Below are positions 1 through 12,130 of a stretch of 64,000 bases of DNA, in pieces; the first letter of the stretch is position 1; every line of letters starts with the position of its first letter. A program made the translations under genes and the position numbers. Under the pieces are notes generated by a model. That model had not been told where the DNA came from. It searched no databases and was given only the letters and a program-made list of their open reading frames with translations. Source of the DNA: Ovis canadensis (lineage: Eukaryota; Chordata; Mammalia; Artiodactyla; Bovidae); assembly GCF_042477335.2 (NCBI RefSeq), contig NC_091255.1, positions 41,952,501 through 42,016,500 on the forward strand, in the 5' to 3' direction.

Positions 1-50
1 GAAAAGATAAAGATAAAAAATCTCCTACATGGAAAAACCCAACAAATCAT

Positions 51-1430
51 AATCAGTTCAGTTCAGTCATTCAGTCATGTCCAACTTTTTGTGACCCCAT
101 GGATTGCAGCACGCCAGGCTTCCCTGTCATTCACCAACTCCCAGAGCTTGCGCAAACTCATGTCCATCGAATCAGTGATGCCATCCGACCATCTCATCCT
201 CTGTTGTCCCCTTCTCCTCCTGCCTTCAATCTTGCTCAGCATCAGGGTCTTTTCTAATAAGTCAGCTCTTCTCATCAGGTGGCCAAAGTATTGGAGTTTC
301 AGCTTCAGCATCAGTCCTTTCAATGAATATTCAGGACTGCTTTCCTTTAGGATGGACTGGTTTGATCTCCTTACAGTCCAAGAACTCTCAAGAGTCTTCT
401 CCAACACCACAGTTCAAAAGCATCAGTTCTTTGGCGCTCAGCCTTCTTCACAGTCCAACTCTCACATCCATACATGACCACAGGAAAAACCATAGCCTTG
501 ACTAGATGGACCTTAGTCGGCAAAGTAATGTCTCTGCTTTTGAATATACTACCTAGGTTGGTCATAACTTTTCTTCCAAGGAGTAAGCGTCTTTTAATTT
601 CATGGCTGCAGTCACCATCTGCACTGATTCTGGAGCCAAAAAAAAAAAAACAAAACCAGTCTCTTACTGTTTCCATTGTTTCCCCATCTATTTGCCATGA
701 AGTGATGGGACTGGATGCCAGGATCTTAGTTTTCTAAATGTTGAGCTTTAAGTCTACTTTTTCACTCTCCTCTTTCACTTGCAACAAAAGGCTCTTTAGT
801 TCTTCACTTTCTGCCATAAGGGTGGTGTTATCTGCATATCTGAGGTTATTGATATTTCTCCCGGCAATCTTGATTCCAGCTTGTGCTTCATCCAGCCCAG
901 AATTTCACATGATGTACTCTGCATATAAGTTAAATAAGCAGGGTGACAATATACAGACTTGATGTACTCCTTTCCCGATTTGGAACCAGTCTGTTGTTCC
1001 ATGTCCAGTTCTAACTGTTGCTTCTTGACCTGAACACAGATTTCTCAGGAGGCAGGTCAGGTGGCCTGGTATTCCCATATCTTTAAGAGTTTTCCACAGT
1101 TTGTTGTGATCCACACAGTCAAAGGCTTTGGCATAGTCAATAAAGCAGAAGTAGATGTTTTTCTGGAACTCTCTTGCTTTCTCTATGATCCAACAGATGT
1201 TGGCAATTTGATCTCTGGTTCCTCTGCCTTTTCTAAATCCAGCTTGAACATCTGGAAGTTCATGGTTCACCTAACATTGAAGCCTGGCTTGGAGAATTTT
1301 GAGCATTATTTTGCTAGCGTGTGTGATGAGTGCAATTGTGCGGTAGTTTGAACATTCTTTGGCATTGCTTCTCTTTGGGATTGGAATGAAAACTGACCTT
1401 TCCCAGTCCTGTGGCCACTGCTGAGTTTTG
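51..1430 (-). mobile_element. BovB (RTE) LINE, 3' half with broken reverse transcriptase
   Basis: Minus-strand frames give the RT domain of BovB in pieces: GFRKGRGTRDQIANI and FIDYAKAFDCVDHNKLW at about 1245-1100, then [20 protein letters not shown] near 400, and the C-terminal [13 protein letters not shown] and [11 protein letters not shown] near 250-100. Between them the frame is broken by stops and indels, so the RT is dead. The 3' end is the short TCAGT-type repeat at about 55-78 instead of a poly(A) tail, as in RTE elements. BovB is known for horizontal transfer between squamates and ruminants. This is the 3' half of an element whose 5' half continues at 1431 in the opposite orientation. 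Confidence 0.92.
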
Positions 1431-2310
1431 ACAATCACCAGATGGTCAATACCGAAATCAGATTGATTATATTCTTTGAAGCTGAAGATGGAGAAGCTCT
1501 ATACAGTCAGCAAAAACAAGACTGAGAGCTGACTGGCTCCGATCATGAACTCCTTACTGCAAAATTCAGACTTAAATCGAAGAAAGCAAGGAAAACCACT
1601 AGACCATTCAGGTATGACCTAAATCAAATCCCTTATGATTATACAGTGGAAGGAACAAATAGATTCAAGGGATTAGATCTTATAGACAGAATGCCTGAAG
1701 AACTATGGACAGAGGTTTGTGACATTGTACAGGAGGCAGTGATCAAGACCATCCCTAAGAAAAAGAAATGCAGAAAGACAAAATGGTTGTCTGAGGAGGA
1801 CTTACAATTACCTGAGAAAAGAAGAGAAGCAAAACGCAAAGGAGAAAAGGAAAGATAATGAACATCTGAATGCAGAGTTCCAAAGAATAGCAAGGAGAGA
1901 TATGAGAGCCTTCCTCAGTGATCAATGCAAATAGAGGAAAACAATAGAATGGGAAAGACTAGATATCTCTTCAAGAAAATTAGAGATACCAAGGGAACAT
2001 TTCATGCAAAGATGGGCATAATAAAGGACAGAAATGGTATGGACCTAACAGAAGCAGAAGATATTATGAAGAGGTGGCAAGAATACACAGAAGAACTATA
2101 CAAAAAAGATCTTCATGACCCAGATAACCACAATGGTGTGATCACTCACCTAGAGCCAGACATCCTGGAATGCAAAGTCAAGTGAGCCTTAGAAAGCATC
2201 AGTACGAACAAAGCTAATGGAGGTGATGGAATTCCAGTTGAGCTATTTCAAATCCTGAAAGATGATGCTGTGGAAGTGCTGCACTCACTATGCCAGGAAA
2301 TTTGGAAAAC
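1431..2310 (+). mobile_element. BovB LINE, inverted 5' half of the same copy
   Basis: Plus-strand sequence resembles the part of BovB upstream of the RT, with frames such as GLDLIDRMPEELWTEV (about 1670-1720) and EAEDIMKRWQEYTEELYKKD (about 2060-2120). It ends at …TTTGGAAAAC (2310), the point at which the inverted 3' half begins with …AAAACTCAG at 1429. The first part of the element, including most of the endonuclease, is missing. Confidence 0.88.
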
Positions 2311-2319
2311 AAACCATCA

Positions 2320-3330
2320 TAAGCAAAGACAAACAGCTAGCTGGGGGAAAATATTTGCATTTCAAATCACCAGAATCATCTCTCTAACTCACAAAAGAAC
2401 TCCAAGATGTGATTTCTAAACACTGAGTAAGAAAAAAATGGGCAAAGGATTCAAAAAGACTAGGCACAGGAAAAGGAACATAAATAGGATTCTTAAGCAT
2501 AGTCAGCCTCATTCACAACAAATGCACATTAAAACTAATTCAGATGCTGCTTCTCACCTATTAGGATCAGCAAAAATCCAAAGGTCTGACAACACGCTCT
2601 GTGGGCGGAGCTGTGATGAGAAAAGCCAGCACTGCTCCCACGGAGGTCAAATTGGCAGTTTCCACCCAGAGCACAAAGCAGGCACCCTTTGACCTGGAGA
2701 CTTATGTGGATGAACCTAGTTACGCACGTGCACATTAAAATTTACAGCACTGTTGTAACCACAAAACACTTTGACTGACACCCCACGTTCATCCTCATGG
2801 GGCGACCCCGTGCTCCAGTCCACTTGGGACAGTTCATAGCTTTGCTCCAGTATAATTACTAACAGACACCACACTCTCTTGAAAGGGTCCTGGCTTGTGT
2901 GACAGATCATCCGGCCACACACACCCTTCCCAGGGGAGTAGATACATAATTTATGCTGCACCCACCCAGTGGAACACCAGGCTGCAGGAACAAGAAATGA
3001 GAATGCTCTCTTTGTATTGACGGGAAAATACTCCATGATGCATCACTAAGGGAAAAGACAACAGACAGAGCAAAATGAAGGACAAGATGCAGATGTGCAC
3101 AGCCTGCCACCTTCCAGGTTAAAGTGAGAGCCCATGGTGCTCACAGTTGCTTGTATAAGACGCTCCGGAGACAGAAACGTACAAGATAACTGGTGACACG
3201 GTTGCCAGTGAGCTTGTGTGAGGGGAGGGGAGGAGAGGGATGACTAAGTGGATGGGGGACTTTTCACTGTCTCTCTCTTCCTGTTAAATTTTTGAGCCAA
3301 GTAAAAATAAGGTTTTTAACTTATTCAAGA
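2320..3330 (+). mobile_element. Old L1 3' UTR fossil
   Basis: The sequence resembles the end of mammalian L1M ORF2 and its 3' UTR (…GGGCAAAGGATT…, a 'CTCACCTATTAGGATCAGCAAAAAT' type block cut here to its sense, then AC-rich UTR). It is diverged and carries no open frame of note. The family is not determined. Confidence 0.45.
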
Positions 3331-3475
3331 AATAAAACTTTAAGATGAAAAAGTATATACATTGTCACAGAACCTTCTAGGTGCCTTCACAACGTTGATT
3401 CTTCCTAGTTTTCAGCCAGCTCCACTGGTGTTCACCTAAAAAGACTACATTTCATGGTCTCCACTGAAGCTAGGT

Positions 3476-3690
3476 GGGCTTCCCTGGTGGCTCAGACAGT
3501 AAAGAATCTGCCTGCAATGCAGGAGACCCAGGTTTGATCCCTCGTTGGGGAAGATCCCCTGGAGAAGGAAATGGCAACCCACCCCAGTATGCTTGCCTAG
3601 GGAATCCCATGGACAGGGGAGCCTGGTAAGCTACAGTCCATGGGGCCACAAAGAGTTGGACAAGACTGAGCAACTAACTTTCACTTTCAT
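3476..3690 (+). mobile_element. Bov-tA SINE with perfect 11-bp TSD
   Basis: This is a full tRNA-Glu-derived head (GGCTTCCCTGGTGGCTCAG…) and BovA tail ending in an ACTTTCACTTTCAT run. TGAAGCTAGGT flanks it exactly at 3465-3475 and 3691-3701. Confidence 0.92.
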
Positions 3691-3924
3691 TGAAGCTAGG
3701 TACAGCCGTGTGACTAAATTCTGCTCAATGAAATAAAAGTGAACATGTTAAATGGGTCTTCTAGGAAGATTTAAAAGGACAGGGCACTCTTCCTCTATGC
3801 TGCCACCTGGTATACAGTTGTGATGACTGGAACTCTGACAGCCATCTTAGCTCATGAGGACAAACTGCATTCCCTTGGGAAATGTCAGAGTGGAAAGGGA
3901 TCTGGGTCCCTGAGGATTTGAGGG

Positions 3925-4318
3925 TGTTAGGACCAAACTGAAGCCAGGACAGGCTCTAAGGGGCAGGCTAGGCCTGAGGTTTAGTCTCTAGGAAAGCTGA
4001 GGCACTGGGAACTCCCACAGGCAGTGTAGCTCCCACCCGCGCCAGACCTGAGCCAATCCCGATAGAGATGCGAGGTTTAAAAGTCCCGAGTGCGCGAACG
4101 GTTTAACCATTAACCAATCAGCTATGCTGTTACAGGAACAAAGAACCGTCTGTATAAAAGTAGATGTGATTCAGAGCTCGGGGCTCTCGTCAAGACTCCA
4201 CTGCGCTGGATGAGACTTGAGCCCTAGCTCGAGCTAGCAATAAACCCCCTTTATGCTTTTGCATTGCTGTGGATGTCTTATTCTCTCAGTGTTGGGGACT
4301 CGGACACTGGGCATAACA
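3925..4318 (+). mobile_element. Complete solo LTR of an endogenous retrovirus
   Basis: A 394-bp element begins TGTTA and ends TAACA, and is flanked by GAGGG at 3920-3924 and 4319-4323. A TATA box (TATAAAAG, 4153-4160) and a poly(A) signal (AATAAA, 4239-4244) are about 85 bp apart, marking U3, R and U5. No internal retroviral genes remain, so it formed by LTR-LTR recombination. The 5-bp duplication suggests a class other than gammaretrovirus (4 bp), but I cannot name the family. Confidence 0.85.
4154..4160 (+). promoter_or_regulatory. LTR TATA box
   Basis: ATAAAAG inside the solo LTR at the expected distance upstream of its AATAAA. It could drive plus-strand transcription away from SPECC1 only if it is still active, which is unknown. 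Confidence 0.4.
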
Positions 4319-4329
4319 GAGGGCTCCAA

Positions 4330-6644
4330 CATACCATTCTTGGGTTTTCCACCTCTGGACTTCTCTTTTTGGTGAGAAATAAGTTTCTTATCTAAGACAG
4401 TATTGCTGTAGCCTCTATTCCTTGAAGTTTAGCCCAATCCTAAGTGATCTGATAAAATACTGAATGGAAGTTAATTGTGGTAACCTATTTTTGGTGTGAT
4501 GTCAAGAACTTTTTTTGTCTTTGTACTTTTGGGTATTCTCTGGACAGAACATGTATTTTAGTAACAATTGTCACTTTAGAACAATGACATTTACAACTAA
4601 TCACAGGAAATGCATCTTCCGGCTTCTGGTTTCGTGGTCAGAGAATTTCATTTTCAAAGGAGGCAAGGCTGCTGCTGAGGTGCCATCTCCCACATCACTC
4701 AGAGTGGCCCCTCCCAGCAGCAGAGACCCCACAGCATCTTTGCTCTCTCAAGGCAGGCTCAGGGAAGAGGCCCGTTGCTTTAAACTGTAAACAAGTTGGA
4801 GAAGATGCCTGGGGCCAGATCTGGTCCGGATCTGCCAAATCCCCAGGCTCCACGTGTCTGCTCTTAGCTGGGAGACAGGTTTCCATTGTCTGAGGCAGGG
4901 GAGGAATCCTCCATGGCCTGGGGACATGGACAATGAGATGCCGTGGGTTCCAGCTGACTCAACCTGGAGGATGCGAAGGCCAGCAAATGTTCTTGGACTC
5001 CAGCCTGGCTCCTCACCCCGCCCTGTGCAAACAGCTCCAGAGCCGAACCTGTCCAGAAACGAATCAAAAGGGGCTCCCAGGAAGCTGGTTACCACTGTGC
5101 TCCCTGGTTTTCTCTTCCCAGATAACTTGAAGTTACACAATTTGTGACTCACCTTTCTGGCCAGTTTTGTACTTCTCCAGACGGACTCATGCCCTGAGGG
5201 TCAGGCATGCCTATGGGTTCTTCACGCCAAGGAACATAGCTCTACAAGGAGGTGATGAATCTTCCCAACCAACGTCCTGATACTATTCAAACATTTTTTA
5301 GGGGAAAAGTCAACATTTTTATATGACCTGTTAGGAAGGGAATGTAGAATTCTCAACATTTGAAAAACTTCAAATACAAAATTTAGGCCCTCAAAATAAG
5401 ACTTCTAAAGAGTGACAGTGCACAGCTTCAAGCCTGTCCTGAGACCCTGAGGGGCCATTTGGGTGCGCTGGGCTATAGGAGGTAAGGTCTAAAGTCCTGG
5501 CTTGCAGGACTGCAAGCTCAGACTGAAAACATCCCTGGCCCCATACACATCTGATCTTGTTGGCTCTGCCCTGGGAAGCCATGTGCTCAGTGGCAGGAGG
5601 AACAGAGGCACTGGGGAAGGTGCCCACAGCTGGCCGAGACCCCGCAGCCAGAGTCCCCAAGCCTTCAAAATAGCACAGAGCCACTGACCACAGGCACAGC
5701 CACAAAGTACCACTGGGGCACAGGCTGTGGGTCATGCCCTGCTGGGCAGCTCATGCCTCAGACCCAACTCAGTATGCCTGGACCGAGCTTTATCCACAGA
5801 GGGGTCCAGGCCCATAGATCAGGAACCTCCCCGCTGGACCCCAAACCATGGAAGGGGTCCATTGGCCATGGGTGCAACACTGGCCATCCACCAAATGTCC
5901 ATGTGCCCGTGTGCATGCACACACATGTACACAGGTTGAGCAGCTAGGACAATGGCGGGTCATCACACGAGGACCCTGGTGTCTTCTGGGTACAGTTGCC
6001 TGGCACCCGACTGCCCAGAGGAAGCAGGTGGTGGCAGCCATCCTGGCTCAGGGTCTGTTCCACTTGCAGCAGAGGCTGTGCTATTCTGGGAAGAGGGAGG
6101 CCCCCAGGATGGAAAGGCCAGAACCTGTCGGGGTAGGAAGGGAGGCGGGTGCTTCCCTGGAAGGAGGAGGAAGCGATGAGGCTCCTCCTGTGTCCTCTCT
6201 CCTCTCCTGTGGGCTGGGCTGGTCCCCAGACATCTGTGAACAGTGGCCTCTGAGCAGTGCCTGAAGACCACATACCACCTGATGAATCGCTTGCATGGGA
6301 TCCTGGTGTCAGAACACTGCGGCAGCCCCTGTCCATTCAAGTTCATGTCCACCCTGCCCCCACAATCTTGGTATGACCCCCTCCTGCTTGCTCCCCATCC
6401 CTGGCAGGCCCGTCCATGCAGCCTACAGCATCCTGTGTGGCCCTGGAGGGGGAGCTCTAGGGGGCCATGCAGGGAATGAGGCTGAGGGGCGTCAGAGCCC
6501 AGACCTCTCTGGTGACCCACGGCAGCTGCAGTGGAGACCACACCCAGCAAGGAATAGGGGCCTGGAGGTGCCGGTTTGGAATGGACTGAATGGAAGTCTG
6601 GCATTTTGAGAAAACAGTAACAATAAACGTTGCTGGGACAAATT
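4330..6644. other. Intergenic DNA downstream of SPECC1, no gene recognised
   Basis: From about 4330 to 4640 the sequence is AT-rich and unremarkable. From 4640 it is GC-rich and apparently free of young repeats. Reading frames up to about 213 codons (6604-5963, minus) have compositional bias of GC-rich non-coding DNA, no domain and no splice or start context, so I do not call a gene. Confidence 0.6.
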
Positions 6645-9609
6645 CACAATCAGAAACAAAATATATTTATTAGAAATATTACAGAGTCATATGTCACACT
6701 TGGTCATGTCAACATTTGCACACGCATCTGTTGTGTCTGGACCACACTTGGCACTCTGCACTCCTGGCAGAAACAAGGCCGCACTCATGTGGTTACAGTC
6801 AGAGAGCTGCTCAGGGCAGCGTGGGCCAGCCAAACTTTAACCTGGCCAGAAAAGTGAAACCCGCCATGAAGCTGGGGCCACGATATTAAATATCCTTAAT
6901 AAAAGGGCTTCTGAGTCCTGTCCATTGCTGCATGCCACTCTCACTTTCTCTCAAATGGCCCTCGGGCTCTGGGCTGGGGAGGACTGGGGCTGGATGTGCA
7001 AAGGAGCTTGTATCTGATGATCATGTCCTCCATCCCAGGCAGGGCACAGAGAGGGGCCTGTCCCCTTGGTGGGGATGGCAGGGGGCTGGGAAAGCAGCCC
7101 ACCATTCTGGGGCTGAGACCCAAGGACACCGTGACACCAGGTGTGGGTTCCCTGAGGTCCTTGGGTGGTCTCAACAAAAGCTATACAACAGCTGAGTGAA
7201 GAGCAAAAACCAAAGACCACTGTCATTTCTGAAGTGAGGAGGGATGGGCCAGGAGAGTTGTGGGTTCCCCAGATGGCCAGCCTGGTGGGCAGGGGCTGTG
7301 GCGCCACCATCAGCCAGGAAACAACTCAGCACACAAAGAGCCAAGGGCTTCTCTTTGTGTCTTAAAATGACTCCGCCCCTCTCGGGGATCTTGCATTTTG
7401 TGACTATCTTGCGTATAAAAATAACGCATTTTTTTTGGAAAAAGGATCTACAGAACCACCAAATAATTTTAAATGACAAAGTGCTGGGTGGAGGAAGAGG
7501 GGAAGAAACACAGATACAGTGGCCTGTGGAAACCTCAGGACAGGGAACTGGGGAGGGTGGGGTGTGCTCACGGTAACCACCACGTGTTCTCAACTTTAAA
7601 AACATTCCACACTCACCTTGTGCTATGAGCTCCTCAATTAAAACTGGACCGAGGTGACCCCCCGCCTCTTCACTACTGAAGACCTGACCCCACACCACGA
7701 TGCCCAGGGCCAGAACTGCCCTACACCGCCTGTTCCCTCGGGCAGGACACAGGCACTCTGTGCTCTAGTCTGCCCGCTGGGCAGCAAGAATTGGGCAACC
7801 TCTCCGAGTTATAAAAGTAAACTGCACATGGGCCCCTCTCTTCTTTCTAACCCGAAGCGAGCCCCCCACCGAGAGACTGCCACAGGAGCCGGTCCCAGAC
7901 CGTCTCGGGAATCACAGGGCACCAGGAGCAGCGCCAGGCATCGGCGGCCCCTCCCGCAGAGCCTGCAGTGAACTCAGAGGAAACACAGCCACTAACGGCT
8001 CGACCCCTCTTGGGTGTGACGTCCCCTTGTAGGGTGAGCAAGGCAGGAACAGGGGGGTGAGGAAGAGGCAGACACCTGGGAGGAGACACTGGGTAAATTC
8101 CAGCAGACTGGCCAGGAAGGTGCCTCCACCTTCCACATGAAGACACCCCACACGGTTACTGTCACCAGACTCCCCTTTCAGCGTTCTCAGGGACTTTGAA
8201 AATACACACAACATGACGCTGGTGGCCTTCCTGACACTCTGACCCCAGGCCGGGGCAGGTGAGGGGGTGTATGCTGTCCGGGAGCCCCCAGACAAGAACC
8301 CCAGTGGGCAACCGCTGCAGCCTGAGGAGGACAGACGGACCCTGGAGGGGCCCAGTGTCTCCTCCAAGGCAACTGGGCAGGGGGGCTGAGCTCACACCTC
8401 CCAGGACAGGGACCAACAGGGCCTTGCTGTGCAGAAGGGCCCGCCTGCCCCTGGGCTCGCAGGGTGTACTGGGCAGGGCGGGCAGCCCTGCGCTCAGGGA
8501 GTGTCAATGGACCTGGGTCAGAGGGCACTGATGTCAGCAGCTGTGGGAGCCCCCTGGGCCAGGGGGGACCTCATTTGCCATGAAATGTGCATGTATTTGC
8601 CCAGGTGATGACCTGCACCCATCCCTGCATGACTCAGGGGAGGGGCTGCTCTGGGGGAAGGGCTGTTCTGGGGGGGTGCTCCGCAGCCACATGGGGTGAC
8701 TGCACGTGCTGGGGAAGCCCTTCATCCAGTCGTACCCGAGCCCTCCCTGCCTCACTCGGGCCTCCTGTCCATGCAAATTTAAGAGGCCCGGGGAAGGACT
8801 AAATCAAAGCCAGAGCTGAGATGCTGTCTGCCCAGCACCCCAAAAAGACACGTCTTCAGCCTGCTTGTGCAAAAGCAGGAGGAACCTGGCCAACACAGGC
8901 CTGTCCCTTCTGTCTGAGGGACTCTGTCAAGTTTTGCGTGTACAAGCATGCGGGTGTGGACAGGCGTGAACGTGTGCAGGACACAAGGAGCAGGTGAGGT
9001 CACAGAGGCCTTCTGTCCACTGCCAAGCAGCAGTCCTGGTGTGACCACGCCCCAGACACACCCCTCCTGTCCTTCCCAGGGGTACCGAGCACTCACCCAG
9101 GGGCTCCTTTCATCTCAAATGTTTGGTCTCCCACCCAGAGAATGAAGCAAGGGACAGGAGACTTAACGGTGGTGAAATCCTCTCTGGGAACCAAGTCTGT
9201 CCCCAAAAGGCAGGGCTCACGTGACTCAGAGCTGCTTGAGAGCCAACCGTCCTTTTGTGTCCTGCTCGGTGTTTCTGGAGGGGCTGGACTGGCAAGTACA
9301 GAGTTTTTAGAAGGCAGAAGCCAGGATTCTTAGTAGAAAGATGATGGATTTAGATGTTTGTCGTGAGACTCAGGGCAGCTCCAGTGAACACATCGCGGGG
9401 CTCCCGCAGGAGAAGGGGGCCCCTGGGAGCAGGACCCCCGACTTACAGTCCACATGTGTCAGGGTTCAGGGTGGGTGCGGCAGACCCCGCTGTTTCTTGT
9501 TTGTGTGTCGGACTCAGGTGGAGCCTGCCTTGGAAATCCAGACAGTGGGCAGCTGACAGCACAGACCAGGTGCATCCAGGACACACAGTGGGTGTGGGAC
9601 ATGCAGGAC
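6645..9609 (-). other. SPECC1: Probable SPECC1 3' UTR
   Basis: About 2.96 kb of moderately GC-rich, apparently repeat-free DNA lies between the SPECC1 stop codon and the first minus-strand AATAAA. The lack of SINEs and LINEs over nearly 3 kb contrasts with the repeat-dense introns and is what one expects of a retained 3' UTR. The human SPECC1 transcript is known to have a long 3' UTR. The exact 3' end is inferred from the poly(A) signal and the following U/GU-rich stretch, not from transcript data. Reading frames of 60-210 codons in this stretch show no recognisable protein and I do not call them. Confidence 0.65.
6666..6671 (-). terminator. Candidate poly(A) signal AATAAA of SPECC1
   Basis: On the minus strand AATAAATATATTTTG is followed by a U/GU-rich run (TTGTTTCTGATTGTG), a usual layout for cleavage at about 6640-6655. 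I found no other minus-strand AATAAA or ATTAAA between this and the LTR near 4.3 kb, so a longer 3' UTR would need a variant signal. Confidence 0.55.
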
Positions 9610-9699
9610 CTACGTCTCGAAGTACTTGTAGATCTGGGCCACATACTGCATCACACTCTGCCAGTCAGGCCGGTCCGTGTGTAGCAACTCACTGAGCTC
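9610..9699 (-). CDS. SPECC1: SPECC1 last coding exon with stop codon
   Basis: The terminal coding segment has 29 codons and a TAG stop at 9612-9610. It reads [20 protein letters not shown], then AQIYKYFET. The acceptor is [33 protein letters not shown] is the SPECC1 ending; SPECC1L ends [21 protein letters not shown] as remembered, so this is the strongest paralogue discriminator in the window. Differences from remembered human SPECC1 are SELLHTD for SEMLYTD. No frameshift or internal stop occurs in any of the eight exons, so the gene looks intact here. The 3' UTR continues in the same exon towards lower coordinates. Confidence 0.97.
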   Translation of the reverse strand, partial: ELSELLHTDRPDWQSVMQYVAQIYKYFET

Positions 9700-9939
9700 C
9701 TGTGGGAGAGGGCAGAGGTCACCGGGTGCCGCCAGACCTTCCCACGTGGCTGGCAGGTGCAGGCAACATCCAGCCAGTGCTAAAGGTGCTCAGTGGGAAA
9801 AAGAAAAGCTTTTCCTTCCTGCTTATTCAGGAGATGCTATGCTTTTAGGAACATTAGACATGATCTCCTGCCCCTCTCAAATTTTAACAATGAGCATTAA
9901 AAGAAAGTTCTGAAAAAAGAAAAGTTCTGAACAAAAACT

Positions 9940-10562
9940 AAGAGTTGTCACATGATCCAGCAATCCCACTCCTGGGCACATATCTGGATAAAACTCTAAT
10001 TCAAAAATATACATCACCCCAATGGTCTAGGCAGCACTAATCACAGTAGCCAAGATAAGGAAACAACTTCAATGTCCATCGACAGAGGAATGGATAAAGA
10101 AGATGTGTTACATATATACAATGGAGTATTACTCGGCCATTAAAAAGAATGAAATAATGCCATCTGCAGCAACATGGATGCAACTAGAGATTATTACAGT
10201 AAATCAGACAGAGAAAGGCAAATAGCATATGATATCACTTAAACGTGGAATCTAAAAAATGACATGACTGAACCTATCTATGAAACAGACTCACAGACAC
10301 AGAGAAGACTTGTGGTTGCCAAGGGGTCGGGGAGGAGAGGACTGGGCGTTTGGGATTAGCAGATGTGAACCATTACATACAGGATGGATAAACAACAAGG
10401 TCCTACTGTGCAGCGCTGGGAACTATATTCAGTATCCTGGGATAAACAAAAATGGGAAAGAACGTGGAAAAGAATGTGTATATAACTGAATCACTTTGTT
10501 GCACACGAGAAACTAATAGGACATTCTAAATGGGCTCTATTTCAATCAATAAAACAAAAGTT
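9940..10562 (+). mobile_element. Ruminant L1 3' end
   Basis: The sequence has the end of ORF2 and 3' UTR typical of L1 in ruminants (GATCCAGCAATCCCACTCC… CAATGGAGTATTACTC… GGTTGCCAAGGGG) and ends in an A-rich tail with CAATAAAACAAAAG. It is 5'-truncated and non-coding. Confidence 0.85.
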
Positions 10563-11764
10563 TTAAAAAGAGTCATTATGATTCCATTGTTGTGAAAGGA
10601 TTCCCACTTCTCCCAGCTACATTTGAACACACACCCATGTCCTCCCACATTGTCACTGCATACCCTGTGCTTTGTCACTGAACATTTTTCATACTCAATT
10701 TTCCACACAGCTGTGTTGCGTCATTTAGCGGATATACAATGCCCAGAGAACAGCTGTTCCATCCTAATAGCACAGGGTGTGACTGTGGTCACTTTTTTGC
10801 AGTGAGCATCTGTGTGGTACTGTTTCTGCTATTTGTGCCACAAAAGCCCTACACCGGCTAAAAGCTATTTGACCAGAGGGCCACCAGTGGCAAAAGGGTC
10901 ACCAGTCCATGTTTTATTGTTTTCCCTCATTTCATCCATCACAAGCGAGCACAGGCAGAGGCCGGGGACTGACAGCGGCAGGATGGTGCTCCGTCTACTG
11001 CTCAGCCAGGCTTTCCTGAAATTCGTGTCACCACACTACTCAACAATTCATCTTGGGGCTGAGTGCGGATTCTTCTGTGGTCATGAGAGAACAGTAGAGA
11101 AGGGTCCTGGCATGAAGCTGGAAGCAGAGACACAGTGGAAAAGCAGCCTGAGCTCAGAACATCTGTTTCTGGGCAGGGACAGAACTGGCTGAGGCATGGA
11201 ACCAGCCATTTAGCTTCTGTTTCAGCATCTAAATATATTTTACTGATTTTTCTCCCTGGTGAGGCTGAGAAATCAGCATATCATCGGTCTGAGGGAAGGG
11301 TGGAAAAGGAGCACGTGGAACACCCCACACAGGAACCTACAGCAACGTGAAAAGAGAAACAATGCGTTCACAGAAGTCAAGGAGGAAAAGCCTCCTTCTG
11401 TGTGCACAGACAGATGCACAAACAGCCGAAATTCTTATAACACGAGGGTTGCTAACATGACGACACAGGGAGAAGTGATGAGGAATCATGCTCTCAGGAG
11501 GCAGGTGAGCTCTGAGAACACAGGGATGGCCTGAGAGGCTGGAGGGATGGCAAACCCCCCTGGGGGCAAGGACATGTCTTCCTGCTCAGAGAGGATTCTA
11601 AAATCTGATCAATATTCACAGTTTTACTCAGACTGTCCTGCATGCTTGAACCCAACAATAATTAAATTTTAATCTGTTTTAGTGCATTGTCAACATCACG
11701 TTTGAACATGTTTGAAGAAATCAGTTAACACCTTTCAGGAGAAGACAGAGTATGTTGGATCAAT
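10563..11764. other. SPECC1 intron, no feature recognised
   Basis: Single-copy-looking intronic sequence. Short frames on the plus strand (10812-11192, 11259-11534) have no family resemblance and no exon-like borders. Confidence 0.5.
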
Positions 11765-12130
11765 AAAAATCCAACAGTGTGAGACACTTGATTCAGTACC
11801 TAAAAACCTTCCAAAAAAAAAGAAAACACCAGACCCAGATGGTTTCACTGGTTAATTCTATCAAACAGTCTAGGAAGAAATAATACCAGTTCTACGCAAT
11901 CTCTTCCAGGAAACAGAAGAGGAGGGAACACTTCCTCATTCATTCTGTGAAGCTGGAACTGCCCTGATACCAAAAGCAGGACAAAGACATTACAAGAATA
12001 CCAATTTCTCACTAAAATAGTAAACACAATGATCCTTAATAAATATTAGCAAATTGAATCATGATCAAGTGGGTTCATCTCAGGAATCCAAGGCTGGCTC
12101 AACAGCCATCAATCAATCAAATTTACTCAC
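11765..12130 (+). mobile_element. L1 ORF2 fragment
   Basis: The sequence matches L1 reverse-transcriptase flanking DNA (…CCAGACCCAGATGGTTTCAC…, …AATCATGATCAAGTGGGTTC…). It is interrupted at 12131 by a SINE; an L1-like poly(A) tail follows at 12343-12392. Confidence 0.75.

Noticed and set aside
75-1351. Plus- and minus-strand reading frames of 60-128 codons in the first 1.4 kb as possible genes
   Set aside because: All minus frames are pieces of BovB reverse transcriptase broken by stops; the plus frames are their antisense shadows.
5391-6609. Cluster of overlapping frames (up to 213 codons) in GC-rich DNA
   Set aside because: They overlap on both strands, have low-complexity composition and no domain, splice site or conserved start. 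GC-rich non-coding DNA has few stops.
6623-6628. Plus-strand AATAAA (also at 6897-6902) as poly(A) signals of a plus-strand gene
   Set aside because: No plus-strand exon upstream can be supported; chance hexamers.
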